Shown in pieces: positions 15,637-23,996 of a DNA stretch of 64,000 nt (position 1 is its first letter; each line of letters opens with the position of its first letter). The notes under the pieces are model-generated. The model searched no databases. It saw only the letters and a program-made list of their open reading frames with translations, and had not been told where the DNA came from. This stretch comes from an uncultured Candidatus Melainabacteria bacterium (GTDB lineage Bacteria; Cyanobacteriota; Vampirovibrionia; Gastranaerophilales; Gastranaerophilaceae): positions 1 through 64,000 of the forward strand of contig CAKUTL010000001.1 in the NCBI GenBank assembly GCA_934692295.1, in the 5' to 3' direction. A program made the translations under genes and the position numbers.

Positions 15637-18240
15637 ATGTTAGATTTTGATAAGTTTACAGATTATTCTCAAGAAATTATCTCAAGTGCAAATGCTATTA
15701 TGGGAGAATACAGAAATTCCCAAATGACACCGGAACACATTATGCTTGCGATGATTAAAGCCGATGGAATAATCAAAGATTATTTGACAGAATTAAATCT
15801 GTTAAACCAAGGATTTATTAACAAAATTGTTTCAAAAATTGAAAGTTTGCCAAAATTATCCGGACCTGTAAATAGTCAAGGGCTTTATTTAAGCCAAGAA
15901 ACAATGAAGTTGTTGGAACTTTCAATGGATGAAAGCAAAAAGTTGAAGGATGAATTTGTTAGTATTGAATCAATCCTTCTTGCAATGACAGAACTTGATA
16001 ACAGCGATATTAAATCACTATTAAACTCTAATGGAGTAACTTCAAGTTCTATACTAAAAATTATGAAAGATATAAGAGGTAATAGCAAAGTGGATACAAA
16101 AAATGCAGAAGAAAATATGAAGGCTTTGGAAAAATATTCTACTGATTTGACCGATTTAGCAAGAAAAGGCAAACTTGACCCCGTAATCGGGAGAGATGAA
16201 GAAGTTAGAAGAATTATCCAAGTATTAAACAGACGTACAAAAAACAACCCTGTTTTGATTGGTGAACCTGGAGTTGGTAAAACAGCAATTGTTGAAGGTT
16301 TAGCACAACGTATAATTCGTGGTGATGTTCCTGAAAGTTTGAAGGATGTAAAACTTATATCTTTGGACTTAGGTGCATTAGTTGCGGGAGCTAAATTCCG
16401 TGGAGAATTTGAAGAACGTTTAAAAGCTGTCTTGAAAGAGGTTGAATCATCCAATGGTGAGATAGTAATGTTCATTGATGAATTGCACACAGTTGTTGGT
16501 GCAGGTTCTACAGAAGGTTCAATGGACGCTGGAAACTTGTTAAAACCAATGTTGGCTCGTGGTGTTCTTAGAACAATCGGTGCAACAACTATCAATGAAT
16601 ACAGAAAATATATTGAAAAAGACCCTGCACTTGAAAGACGTTTCCAACCAGTTATGGTTAATGAACCATCTGTTGAAGATACAATTAGTATCTTGCGTGG
16701 TTTGAAAGAAAAATATGAAGTTCACCATGGAATAAGAATCTTAGATAGTGCTATTATTGAAGCCGCAAAATTGTCAGACAGATATATCACTGATAGGTTT
16801 TTACCGGATAAAGCAATTGACTTGATTGATGAAGCTGCTAGTTCTTTGCGTATTGAAATTGATTCAATGCCGGAAGAAATTGATACTATGATGCGTCAAA
16901 AAATTCAACTTGAAATTGAACGTGAAGCATTGAAAAAAGAAGATTCTGACGAAGCTAAAGCAAAAGTTGATGATATTACAAAACAAGTAACCGAACTTGA
17001 AGGAAAAATCAATGTTCTAAAAGCTCAATGGGAAAAAGAAAAAGCATCAATTACATCAGAAGCAGATGTTAAAGATGAAATCAACAAAGTTAAAACCCAA
17101 ATTGAAGAAGCCGAAAGAAATACCGATCTTCAAAAGGCTGCTGAGTTGAAATATGGTAAACTTCTTGAATTAGAAAAGAAATTAAAAGCTTGTCAAAACA
17201 AAGAACACACTGATAATAAACTTTTGAAAGAAGAAGTTACTGCAGCGGATATTGATGAAGTTGTTTCAAAATGGACAGGTATTCCGGTTACAAAACTTGT
17301 TGAATCTGAAATGAAAAAATTACTTCATATGGAAGATATTTTGCACAAACGTTTGGTTGGACAAGATGAAGCAGTTGATACTGTATCTGATGCAATTCGT
17401 CGAGCTAGATCAGGATTAAAAGACCCAAGACGTCCAATCGGTACGTTCTTATTCTTAGGACCAACCGGTGTTGGTAAAACAGAACTTGCAAAATCATTGG
17501 CTGAATTTATGTTCAATGATGAGGATGCCCTAATCCGTATTGATATGTCAGAATATATGGAAAAACACAATGTTGCAAGACTTGTTGGAGCTCCTCCGGG
17601 ATATGTCGGATACGAAGAAGGTGGTCAATTGACAGAAGCTGTTAGAAGAAAACCTTATTCAGTAATCTTGTTTGATGAAATTGAAAAAGCTCATCCGGAT
17701 GTATTCAATATCATGTTGCAAATCTTTGATGATGGTCGTTTGACTGATTCAAAAGGAAGAACTGTTGATTTCAAAAATACCTTAATCATTATGACAAGTA
17801 ACATTGGTTCAGATATTATCCTTGAAGATACATTGAATTCAATGCTTTCTCCTGAACAATTCAAAGATACAAAAGAAAAAGTTTTGGCTGTATTAAGACA
17901 ACGTTTCAAACCAGAATTCTTAAACAGAATTGATGAAACAATATTCTTCAAAGCCTTAACTTTACAACAATTGAGCAAGATTGTTGATATTCAAATGGAT
18001 TATTTGAGAAACTTGTTGAAAGATCAAGAGTTAGAATTTGAAATAACAGATGATGCAAAAGAATTCTTGGCTACTCAAGGTTTCAACCCTGTATATGGTG
18101 CAAGACCATTGAAAAGAGTAATTCAACAACAAGTAGAAAACCCGTTATCAAAATTGATTTTGGCACAAACCTTCTTGAAGGGGGATAAAATCAAAATTGA
18201 TGTGAAAGATGATACTTTAACTTTTGAAAAAGTTAAATAA
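15637..18240 (+). CDS. clpB: ATP-dependent disaggregase ClpB
   Basis: 867 aa, the usual ClpB length. An N-terminal Clp repeat domain is followed by AAA+ module 1 with Walker A GEPGVGKT (209-216). A coiled-coil middle domain follows (roughly 405-525, rich in K/E), the feature separating ClpB from ClpA/C. AAA+ module 2 carries GPTGVGKT (608-615). It works with DnaK to solubilise aggregated proteins in the cytoplasm. No CIRCE-type repeat is visible upstream. A strong hairpin terminator follows. Confidence 0.96.
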   Translation: MLDFDKFTDYSQEIISSANAIMGEYRNSQMTPEHIMLAMIKADGIIKDYLTELNLLNQGFINKIVSKIESLPKLSGPVNSQGLYLSQETMKLLELSMDESKKLKDEFVSIESILLAMTELDNSDIKSLLNSNGVTSSSILKIMKDIRGNSKVDTKNAEENMKALEKYSTDLTDLARKGKLDPVIGRDEEVRRIIQVLNRRTKNNPVLIGEPGVGKTAIVEGLAQRIIRGDVPESLKDVKLISLDLGALVAGAKFRGEFEERLKAVLKEVESSNGEIVMFIDELHTVVGAGSTEGSMDAGNLLKPMLARGVLRTIGATTINEYRKYIEKDPALERRFQPVMVNEPSVEDTISILRGLKEKYEVHHGIRILDSAIIEAAKLSDRYITDRFLPDKAIDLIDEAASSLRIEIDSMPEEIDTMMRQKIQLEIEREALKKEDSDEAKAKVDDITKQVTELEGKINVLKAQWEKEKASITSEADVKDEINKVKTQIEEAERNTDLQKAAELKYGKLLELEKKLKACQNKEHTDNKLLKEEVTAADIDEVVSKWTGIPVTKLVESEMKKLLHMEDILHKRLVGQDEAVDTVSDAIRRARSGLKDPRRPIGTFLFLGPTGVGKTELAKSLAEFMFNDEDALIRIDMSEYMEKHNVARLVGAPPGYVGYEEGGQLTEAVRRKPYSVILFDEIEKAHPDVFNIMLQIFDDGRLTDSKGRTVDFKNTLIIMTSNIGSDIILEDTLNSMLSPEQFKDTKEKVLAVLRQRFKPEFLNRIDETIFFKALTLQQLSKIVDIQMDYLRNLLKDQELEFEITDDAKEFLATQGFNPVYGARPLKRVIQQQVENPLSKLILAQTFLKGDKIKIDVKDDTLTFEKVK

Positions 18241-18258
18241 TAAACAACCTCGAAAAGT

Positions 18259-18290
18259 AAAAGGAATGGTTAATAACCATTCCTTTTTAT
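18259..18290 (+). terminator. Intrinsic terminator after clpB
   Basis: A 14-bp stem with arms AAAAGGAATGGTTA and TAACCATTCCTTTT, followed by further T residues. It lies between the convergent clpB and mnmA genes and may serve both. Confidence 0.85.
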
Positions 18291-18322
18291 TATTAAATTT
18301 TTTATAATGTCATTGTTTGAGA

Positions 18323-19429
18323 TTATGCAACTCTATCAATAATTCCGCCACCTAGAACAATATCTCCATCATATAAAACAACAGATTGCCCCGGAGCAAT
18401 TGATTTTTGCATATTTTCAAAATGTACTTCAATGTTTCCATTTTCTAACGGTTTAACGATTACCGGTTCCGGTTTTTGAGTTGAACGAATTTTCGCTTTG
18501 CAACTAATTTCTTTTTCCAACTTGTCAAACGGAATCCAGTTCATTTTTGTCGCAATCAATTCATCTTTCATTGTTGCATCTTTGTATCCAACAACAACTT
18601 CATTTGTATCCTTGCGAAGTTCTACAACATAAAGAGCTTCCGGAGCACTGATACCAATACCTTTTCTTTGTCCAATAGTATAATTCCAGATTCCTTCATG
18701 TTCTCCTAAAATTTTACCGGACATATCAACGATGTTACCTTTTTTAGGTTGAACTTGAAGAAGTTCATTATAATCACCTTCGTAAAAGTCTTGGCTGTCA
18801 GGTTTTTCAGCTACTTCTAATCCGTGGCTTTTTGCTATACTACGAATTTCATCTTTAGAATAAGTTCCCAGAGGTAACATAATTTTTGCAAGTTGTTCTT
18901 GTTTCAATCTATACAAGAAGTAAGATTGGTCTTTATTTGGACTAAGACCTTGTTTTAATAAGTATCGACCATCTTCATTTTGTTCAACTCTCGCATAGTG
19001 TCCTGTTGCAAATTTATCAAACTCAATGCCATTTTCTTTAGCAAGATAAGGTAAAACATCAAATTTGATTAAAGAATTACACCAAATACAAGGATTTGGA
19101 GTTCTTCCTGAAAGATATTCTTTTTTGAAATTATTCAAAACAATTTCTTCATATTGCTTTGCACAATCAAAAACGTGAAATTCAATACCTATTTCTTTAC
19201 AAATCTTTTCTGCTGCCGCAATATCTTCTTTTTCATCCGGACCGAAACAAGCTCCATGAGTTGAAGGTTTGTTTGGCATAGAATTTATTTTCTTTTGGAT
19301 TTCGGCATAAACTCCGCCTTTACCCCAAATTGCCATTGTTGCACCAATAACTTCGTGCCCTTGTTCTTTTAATAGTAATGCAGTTGTAGAAGAATCTACT
19401 CCGCCTGACATTCCAACTAATATCTTCAT
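18323..19429 (-). CDS. mnmA: tRNA-specific 2-thiouridylase MnmA (variant active site)
   Basis: 368 aa. The PP-loop SGGVDSS (8-14) adenylates U34 of Glu/Gln/Lys tRNAs for thiolation. NPCIWCN holds the first catalytic Cys and forms a CxxC. In E. coli the second, persulfide-carrying Cys lies in a segment of the type SxxICFIG; here the equivalent reads SQDFYEGDY and has no Cys. The family's N-terminal region also carries an extra ACFGPDEKED. This looks like a divergent MnmA branch whose sulfur transfer may differ. It is a single-gene unit, convergent with clpB. Confidence 0.93.
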   Translation of the reverse strand: MKILVGMSGGVDSSTTALLLKEQGHEVIGATMAIWGKGGVYAEIQKKINSMPNKPSTHGACFGPDEKEDIAAAEKICKEIGIEFHVFDCAKQYEEIVLNNFKKEYLSGRTPNPCIWCNSLIKFDVLPYLAKENGIEFDKFATGHYARVEQNEDGRYLLKQGLSPNKDQSYFLYRLKQEQLAKIMLPLGTYSKDEIRSIAKSHGLEVAEKPDSQDFYEGDYNELLQVQPKKGNIVDMSGKILGEHEGIWNYTIGQRKGIGISAPEALYVVELRKDTNEVVVGYKDATMKDELIATKMNWIPFDKLEKEISCKAKIRSTQKPEPVIVKPLENGNIEVHFENMQKSIAPGQSVVLYDGDIVLGGGIIDRVA

Positions 19430-19500
19430 AATATATTATCTCCGTTTTTGTAATTTCTTATTCTAAGATATTATAAAAAATCCCGTTTTACAATACTACA

Positions 19501-19529
19501 AGGCGGAATTGATGTAATCAATTCCGCCT
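19501..19529. other. Strong hairpin upstream of mnmA
   Basis: A 13-bp perfect stem (19501-19513 with 19517-19529, loop GTA). The + strand continues GATTTTGTT and the minus strand lacks a T-run, so termination is possible only weakly. It could end the transcript of the 56-aa gene. Confidence 0.5.
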
Positions 19530-19653
19530 GATTTTGTTATAGTTTGTACTTCTAAAACTATTTGAAAAGAGTATGAGAGATGAGTGATTATGAGTGTGTT
19601 GATTATATTTGTTATTTTGCTTAGTTTAAACTTTATTTTGAATCGTTTTTATT

Positions 19654-19690
19654 GTCATTCTGGAGAATACGAAGAATTTCATTTTTCCTC
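19654..19690. repeat. Degenerate copy of the GTCATTCTG...GAAGAAT interspersed repeat
   Basis: This stretch runs TGTCATTCTGGAGAATACG then AAGAATTTC. It resembles the GTCATCCTGAGCGAAGCG then AAGAATCTC segment inside the MITE-like element at 51660-52167. A 42-codon ORF overlaps it on the + strand but is not convincing. Confidence 0.4.
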
Positions 19691-19709
19691 AGAATATAAA
19701 TCTTTTTTA

Positions 19710-19880
19710 TTAAGCTAAAAGAGCTTCAACGATTTTAGCATTAGTTTCAGATCTTTTTTGGCTTAAGATATATTTTTCTACTTGTAATGATATTTCAACT
19801 TCTGATGCTGATAAGCATTTTACGTTGTCTAATTCGTTTACATAATCATTAACTGTAATCATTTCATAATCGTTTCTCAT
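19710..19880 (-). CDS. Small 56-aa hypothetical protein
   Basis: 56 aa beginning MRNDYEMITVNDYVNELDN and ending AKIVEALLA. It has a clear AAGGGGA ribosome site about 8 bases before the ATG. It is acidic and predicted mostly helical, with no recognised domain. It stands alone between mnmA and the divergent TPR gene. Its Shine-Dalgarno and unbroken frame make it a likely real small gene. Confidence 0.6.
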   Translation of the reverse strand: MRNDYEMITVNDYVNELDNVKCLSASEVEISLQVEKYILSQKRSETNAKIVEALLA

Positions 19881-20092
19881 AATCTGTTCCCCTTAATTTT
19901 GTTTATCTCATTTCCCTTACATTTATATAAAGTATTTTTAGATTTAAAAATTGCCTAAATCGTATCTAATTTTTATATATTTGTTACATTTCTTAATATT
20001 GAAGTATGACAACTTATACATTTTAGGGCTTAAACGTTGTTAGAGATTGAAAATATCGGCGTTTTCGTTAAAATAAAAGAAGGTAATAATTT

Positions 20093-21643
20093 ATGAGCAG
20101 AGATAAAATCATTCAATTTAGAAAAAACTTTGAGCAAAAACAATCGCTCAGTAAAGGCTACGCATTATATAACGAAGGAAAATGTTTATATAATCAAAAT
20201 AAGGATGATTTAGCTTTCCAAAAATTCTTAGAAGCAGAAAAACTTGGTTTTGAATCAGATGATATGTATGCTTGTATGGCGTGGTTGGTTGGACGAGATG
20301 CTCAAAAAACAGATTTAGTTTTTAAATATATAGACAAATCAATTGAACTTGATAACGAAAATAGTTATGCGCATTACCTGAAAGGTTATACATTAGAAGA
20401 TTTAGGATTATATGACGAAGCTCTGCCAAGTCTTTTAAAGGCAGAAGAACTGAACTATGACAGCCCTTATTTATACACAAAAATATCTTATTGTTATGAA
20501 CAAATCGGAGAACAATTAAAAGCTATAGCATACGCATCAAAAGCAATAAAGAAATATCCTGACGAAGTGGACTGTTATAAACGAAAAGCGTGGGCATACT
20601 TTACACCAAACACAACAGAAGAAGCCCTAAAATACTTTCTTGAAGCAGAAAAACTAGGGGACACATCTAACTTTTACCAAATTTCATATTGCTATAGCGA
20701 GCTGGGAAATCACAAAAAAGCACTGGTATATGCCAATAAAACTATTATTGCCGACAGAAATAATTTCTACGGATACTACAGAAAAGGTTTCATTTATTAT
20801 ATGACAGAGAAATATGATAAAGCTCTTGAAAACTTTTTAAAAGCAGAAAGCCTTATAACAACAGAAGCAGCCCAAGTTTATGATATGTATCCTCGAATTT
20901 CTTGGATTTATCAAGTTGTAAAAAATGATATAGAAAAAGCTAAAAAATACGGTCAACTTGCAATCGACATCATGCCTGAATACGATTTTGCTCAATACAG
21001 AATGGGTTGTATCTATTCATATGCAGAAAGGGATTTTAAAACAGCTACAAAATATTTCAAAAAAGCCTATGCCCTTGGAATGGGAGAAACTGATTCCAAC
21101 ATTTATTATGATATTGGAAGAAACTATTTAGCAATGAAAAAATATTCTCTTGCTTTGAAATACGTTGAAGAAGGGCAAAAATTATACCCGCAAAGCCTTG
21201 ATTTAATTTCAATTAAAATAGGAGTCTTATATAGGCAAAGAAAATATGCAAAAGTCAGTGCATTGATGAAAGAAGTGTTGGAAAAATATCCTGATGATAT
21301 TTGGGTTCAACAAGCTAATGCAATGATTTTGGCTCACTTTAAGCAATTCGATGATGCTGTAAAAATTTTAGAGCCAATAAGAAAAGATTTGCAGGAAGTG
21401 AATGTATATGCACTATTTGTTCTTGCGAATTGTTATTTTAAAAAGAAGGAATATGAAAAAAGTCTTGAAACATTTCTAGAATATAGTCAGAAAGAATATT
21501 TAGAGTACTTAGAAAAACAAGATATTCGAAGCATAAGGTCTTTTATTAAAAAGTTATCAAAACTTTTTCCAAATGATGAGAGGTTGATTCAAATCGAATC
21601 AAATTTTGCTACTGTTTTGAATCCAAAGGTTGAAGAATTGTAA
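20093..21643 (+). CDS. TPR-repeat protein
   Basis: 516 aa consisting almost wholly of tetratricopeptide repeats, with units such as YAHYLKGYTLEDLGLYDEAL, YDIGRNYLAMKKYSLALKYV and FVLANCYFKKKEYEKSLETF. There is no signal peptide or membrane helix, so it is probably a cytoplasmic scaffold. The partner is unknown. A good AAGAAGG ribosome site precedes the ATG. It is monocistronic as far as can be seen. Confidence 0.85.
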   Translation: MSRDKIIQFRKNFEQKQSLSKGYALYNEGKCLYNQNKDDLAFQKFLEAEKLGFESDDMYACMAWLVGRDAQKTDLVFKYIDKSIELDNENSYAHYLKGYTLEDLGLYDEALPSLLKAEELNYDSPYLYTKISYCYEQIGEQLKAIAYASKAIKKYPDEVDCYKRKAWAYFTPNTTEEALKYFLEAEKLGDTSNFYQISYCYSELGNHKKALVYANKTIIADRNNFYGYYRKGFIYYMTEKYDKALENFLKAESLITTEAAQVYDMYPRISWIYQVVKNDIEKAKKYGQLAIDIMPEYDFAQYRMGCIYSYAERDFKTATKYFKKAYALGMGETDSNIYYDIGRNYLAMKKYSLALKYVEEGQKLYPQSLDLISIKIGVLYRQRKYAKVSALMKEVLEKYPDDIWVQQANAMILAHFKQFDDAVKILEPIRKDLQEVNVYALFVLANCYFKKKEYEKSLETFLEYSQKEYLEYLEKQDIRSIRSFIKKLSKLFPNDERLIQIESNFATVLNPKVEEL

Positions 21644-21884
21644 CAGAAACTTAAAATCTTGAATATTGTAGGCTCCAAAAGACTTTATTCCTCTAATGAT
21701 GGGCATAAAAAATTAAGATGCTAAAGATTTGGTTGAACATCCAGAAAAAATGCAACAATATTGTATAAAATATGGTTATAAATATGAATAAAAAGACTCT
21801 TATTATTCATTTGTGTTGACAAAAATTATTTTTACGGGGTTTAATATACTTATTAAATTTGAAATTATAGAAGGATAGGTGTAT
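21644..21884. other. Gene-free stretch with possible coding remnant
   Basis: About 240 bp. A short open stretch near 21718-21791 (DAKDLVEHPEKMQQYCIKYG...) lacks a start in frame and may be a decayed gene end. TTGACA followed by TAATAT at 20-bp spacing is a possible promoter for the next gene. Confidence 0.3.
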
Positions 21885-22520
21885 ATGAGAATAAACAATG
21901 TTCAAAGTAATCAAAATTTTGGAATGGCATTAAAGATAAATTCTAAGCTGTATCCAGAAATTGAAAAATCAGAATTGTCACATATTAAAAAATTAGAAAA
22001 ATTAGGTGATGACGTTAAGAACGTAAAAATGTATGATGTTTGTTTAGAAAAAGATGCCTATGATTTGAAAATAAGAAGTGCAAACCCTAATGATAATACT
22101 GATTATTTAGGAAATTTTAGACGAGAAGAAAGCAATTTGGGTAAATGGCATGAATTTACTTGTAATTCCTCTGGATGCGAAGATACTTACGGAGGGTATA
22201 ATCCAAATGAACCACAAATTTTTAGAACTCTTTATGGGAAGAATGCCGCTGATGAATATAAAAAATTCAAAGAGTTTGATATGTATAAACAAATTGGGGA
22301 ATTATCAAAACTTTTGGAAAAACGAGATAAAAATAATAGTGCAATACGTGAGGCTCAAAAAGCAAAGAAAGCCGCAGAATTGGAGGAGACAAAAGCAGGA
22401 GAGTTAAGACTTAAAAAAGCAACAAATGATTTGATGGACAAATATAAAGCTGATTTCCCAGAAGAACAATTTGAGAAAAAGGGCATATTTAGAAGGTTTT
22501 TGGATAAATTTAAGAGATAA
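21885..22520 (+). CDS. Hypothetical protein with NF-type N-terminal signature
   Basis: 211 aa from the ATG at 21885, which has AAGGAT at proper distance; an upstream GTG at 21879 is less likely. The N-terminus MRINNVQSNQNFGMALKIN shares the M-[RN]-[IV]...NF pattern with two other proteins in this window. The middle contains a cysteine pair (TCNSSGCEDTYGGY). Residues 140-190 form a Lys/Glu/Ala-rich coiled coil, and the C-terminus is basic. No family is recognised. The protein may be exported or targeted, but no classical signal peptide is present. Confidence 0.7.
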   Translation: MRINNVQSNQNFGMALKINSKLYPEIEKSELSHIKKLEKLGDDVKNVKMYDVCLEKDAYDLKIRSANPNDNTDYLGNFRREESNLGKWHEFTCNSSGCEDTYGGYNPNEPQIFRTLYGKNAADEYKKFKEFDMYKQIGELSKLLEKRDKNNSAIREAQKAKKAAELEETKAGELRLKKATNDLMDKYKADFPEEQFEKKGIFRRFLDKFKR

Positions 22521-22550
22521 TGCATCTATTTTTTATAAAAATATATAAAA

Positions 22551-22750
22551 GCGGCTGTAAGGACTCTGCCGAAAGAAATGATTAAGTATCATTTCTTGAG
22601 AGGTTGAACCCCGTGGGGGTGAGATTCTATAACACTACAAAAAATAAAAACGGCGGTAAGGACTCTGCCGAAAGAAACGATTAAGTATCATTTCTTGAGA
22701 GGTTGAACCCCGTGGGGGGTGAGATTCTATAACAATACAAAAAATAAAAA
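22551..22750. repeat. Two ~100-bp tandem repeats abutting tRNA-Glu
   Basis: Copies at about 22551-22650 and 22651-22750 differ at only a few positions. Each starts with the tRNA 3' end sequence (CGGCGGTAAGG, less perfect in copy 1) and then diverges from the tRNA. Inside each is a 10-bp stem (AAGAAATGAT/ATCATTTCTT, perfect in copy 1, one mismatch in copy 2) and a CCCC-GT-GGGG hairpin. The unit might be a duplicated tRNA-end insertion scar or a structured RNA. Confidence 0.75.
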
Positions 22751-22822
22751 CGGCGGTAAGGGGAATTGAACCCCTGTTTAGAGAATGAGAATCTCTCGTC
22801 CTAACCACTAGACGATACCGCT
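22751..22822 (-). tRNA. tRNA-Glu(CTC)
   Basis: 72 nt. D-arm TCGTCTAGTGGTTAGGACG and T-arm AGGGGTTCAATTCCCCT are typical of tRNA-Glu. Anticodon stem AGAGA/TCTCT encloses loop TTCTCAT with anticodon CTC. Acceptor AGCGGTA pairs with TACCGCC except for an A1-C72 mismatch, unusual for an elongator tRNA. CCA is not encoded. Confidence 0.88.
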
Positions 22823-22871
22823 ATCTATACAAAAATATTACCACTAAACCTAATTTTTTCAATATGGAAAT

Positions 22872-23084
22872 TTATTTTTGTTTCTTTTCTATTTTTATTT
22901 CGTAACCAAGTAAATCTGCAATTATTTCCATTTCATCATAATTCAATGAACTTAGGAAAATTTTGTTTTGCAAACTTCGTTGAGTATATTGTTTTCCGGT
23001 CTTTTCGGTAAGCAAATCCGCCAATTTTTGAACCGTCAAGGCTTCTTTCATTATTAATATTTTCAGTTCATTTTTTGACGACAT
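22872..23084 (-). CDS. Small HTH regulator paired with a prepilin gene
   Basis: 70 aa. LTVQKLADLLTEKTGKQYTQ then RSLQNKIFLSSLNYDEME then ADLLGYEI follows the pattern of small phage-repressor-like helix-turn-helix proteins. The C-terminal ADLLGYEIKIEKK is matched by ADALGYEIIFKEK in the protein at 53291. It is divergent from the prepilin-like gene at 23216, as the second copy is at 53291/53170. A GAGG ribosome site supports the start. It probably binds the repeats in the shared promoter. Confidence 0.65.
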   Translation of the reverse strand: MSSKNELKILIMKEALTVQKLADLLTEKTGKQYTQRSLQNKIFLSSLNYDEMEIIADLLGYEIKIEKKQK

Positions 23085-23093
23085 AATTACCTC

Positions 23094-23201
23094 ATATTTG
23101 AGATAATTATACGTTTTTTAAGCTAAAGTTGACAAATATAAGACAATCAACTAAAATTTAACTTATATATAAGATAATTATTTTATATTTAAGATGTTAT
23201 A
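23094..23201. promoter_or_regulatory. Repeated operator-like motifs between HTH and prepilin genes
   Basis: Four related motifs of the form TATxxxAGATAATTA occur at about 23095-23110, 23137-23148, 23164-23180 and 23184-23200, the second and fourth degenerate. They fill the divergent promoter region and are candidate binding sites for the adjacent HTH protein. Confidence 0.45.
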
Positions 23202-23215
23202 TTAAGGAGGATAGA

Positions 23216-23941
23216 TTGTACAATTTCAAGCTTCGTGGATTTACTCTTGCAGAAGTGCTTATCACACTTGGGATAATAGGAATAGTTGCGGCAATGACAA
23301 TTCCTGGGTTGATTACAAACTATAAAGTAAAAGTATTAGAGTCAAAGTTTAAAAAAGCTGATGCCGTTTTGCAACAAGCATTACTGGCTACCGCAAATGA
23401 GATTGGCTATGATACATTAACTGGTTTAGTTACCTCTTCAACAGATTCAGATTTTAACGATATTCTCCCAGACCTTAATAAAGCCTGGGAAAATCAATTT
23501 GACGGAATAACAAGAATTTCAAATGGGATTTCTTATTTATTTGGAAGAGGAGTTACATTTAATAATATGTTTGGGAAACCATTGTCAGGGCATGTTTCAA
23601 ATTATTTTCCTGCTTATAATGATGATCGAGCTTTTATTACAAAGGACGGGATGATGTTTACTTATTTTGCAGTTATAGGAGGACATGGTACACGGTATTT
23701 CAAATTGCTTTTTGATACAAATGGACCGTTTGTTGGTTCAAATCGTTGGGGATATGATATTTTTACATATAATACTTACGAATACAGTTATAATTCCCAT
23801 TGTGAGCCAACATTGGTACATTCTGAAAACCAAAAAGGTTGTTATTATTATGCTCATAGGGGTATAAATCCTAGTGGAAGGTCAAGTTCGTATTGGGATA
23901 TTTTATACAAACCTTATAGTTATTGGCAAAAGAGTAAGTAA
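23216..23941 (+). CDS. Type IV pilin-like protein (prepilin N-terminus)
   Basis: 241 aa. RGFTLAEVLITLGIIGIVAAMTIP is the prepilin peptidase site (G before FTLAE) and hydrophobic helix of type IV pilins and pseudopilins. The remaining domain is soluble and aromatic-rich, with two Cys in the tail (HCEPTL...QKGCYYY). The start is TTG at 23216, chosen because a strong AAGGAGG lies 5 bases upstream. No pilus assembly gene is near. It is divergent from a small HTH gene. Confidence 0.85.
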   Translation: MYNFKLRGFTLAEVLITLGIIGIVAAMTIPGLITNYKVKVLESKFKKADAVLQQALLATANEIGYDTLTGLVTSSTDSDFNDILPDLNKAWENQFDGITRISNGISYLFGRGVTFNNMFGKPLSGHVSNYFPAYNDDRAFITKDGMMFTYFAVIGGHGTRYFKLLFDTNGPFVGSNRWGYDIFTYNTYEYSYNSHCEPTLVHSENQKGCYYYAHRGINPSGRSSSYWDILYKPYSYWQKSK

Positions 23942-23996
23942 TTGTTATTATATTTATCATTTTTTTTCATATATAATTAACCTAAGAGGTTGAAAA

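Noticed and set aside
19577..19719. 42-codon plus-strand ORF with a hydrophobic start
   Set aside because: No clear ribosome site, overlaps a degenerate interspersed repeat and the 3' end of the better-supported minus-strand gene.
22551..22750. CRISPR-like array
   Set aside because: Only two long (~100 bp) direct units without spacers of regular size and no cas genes.
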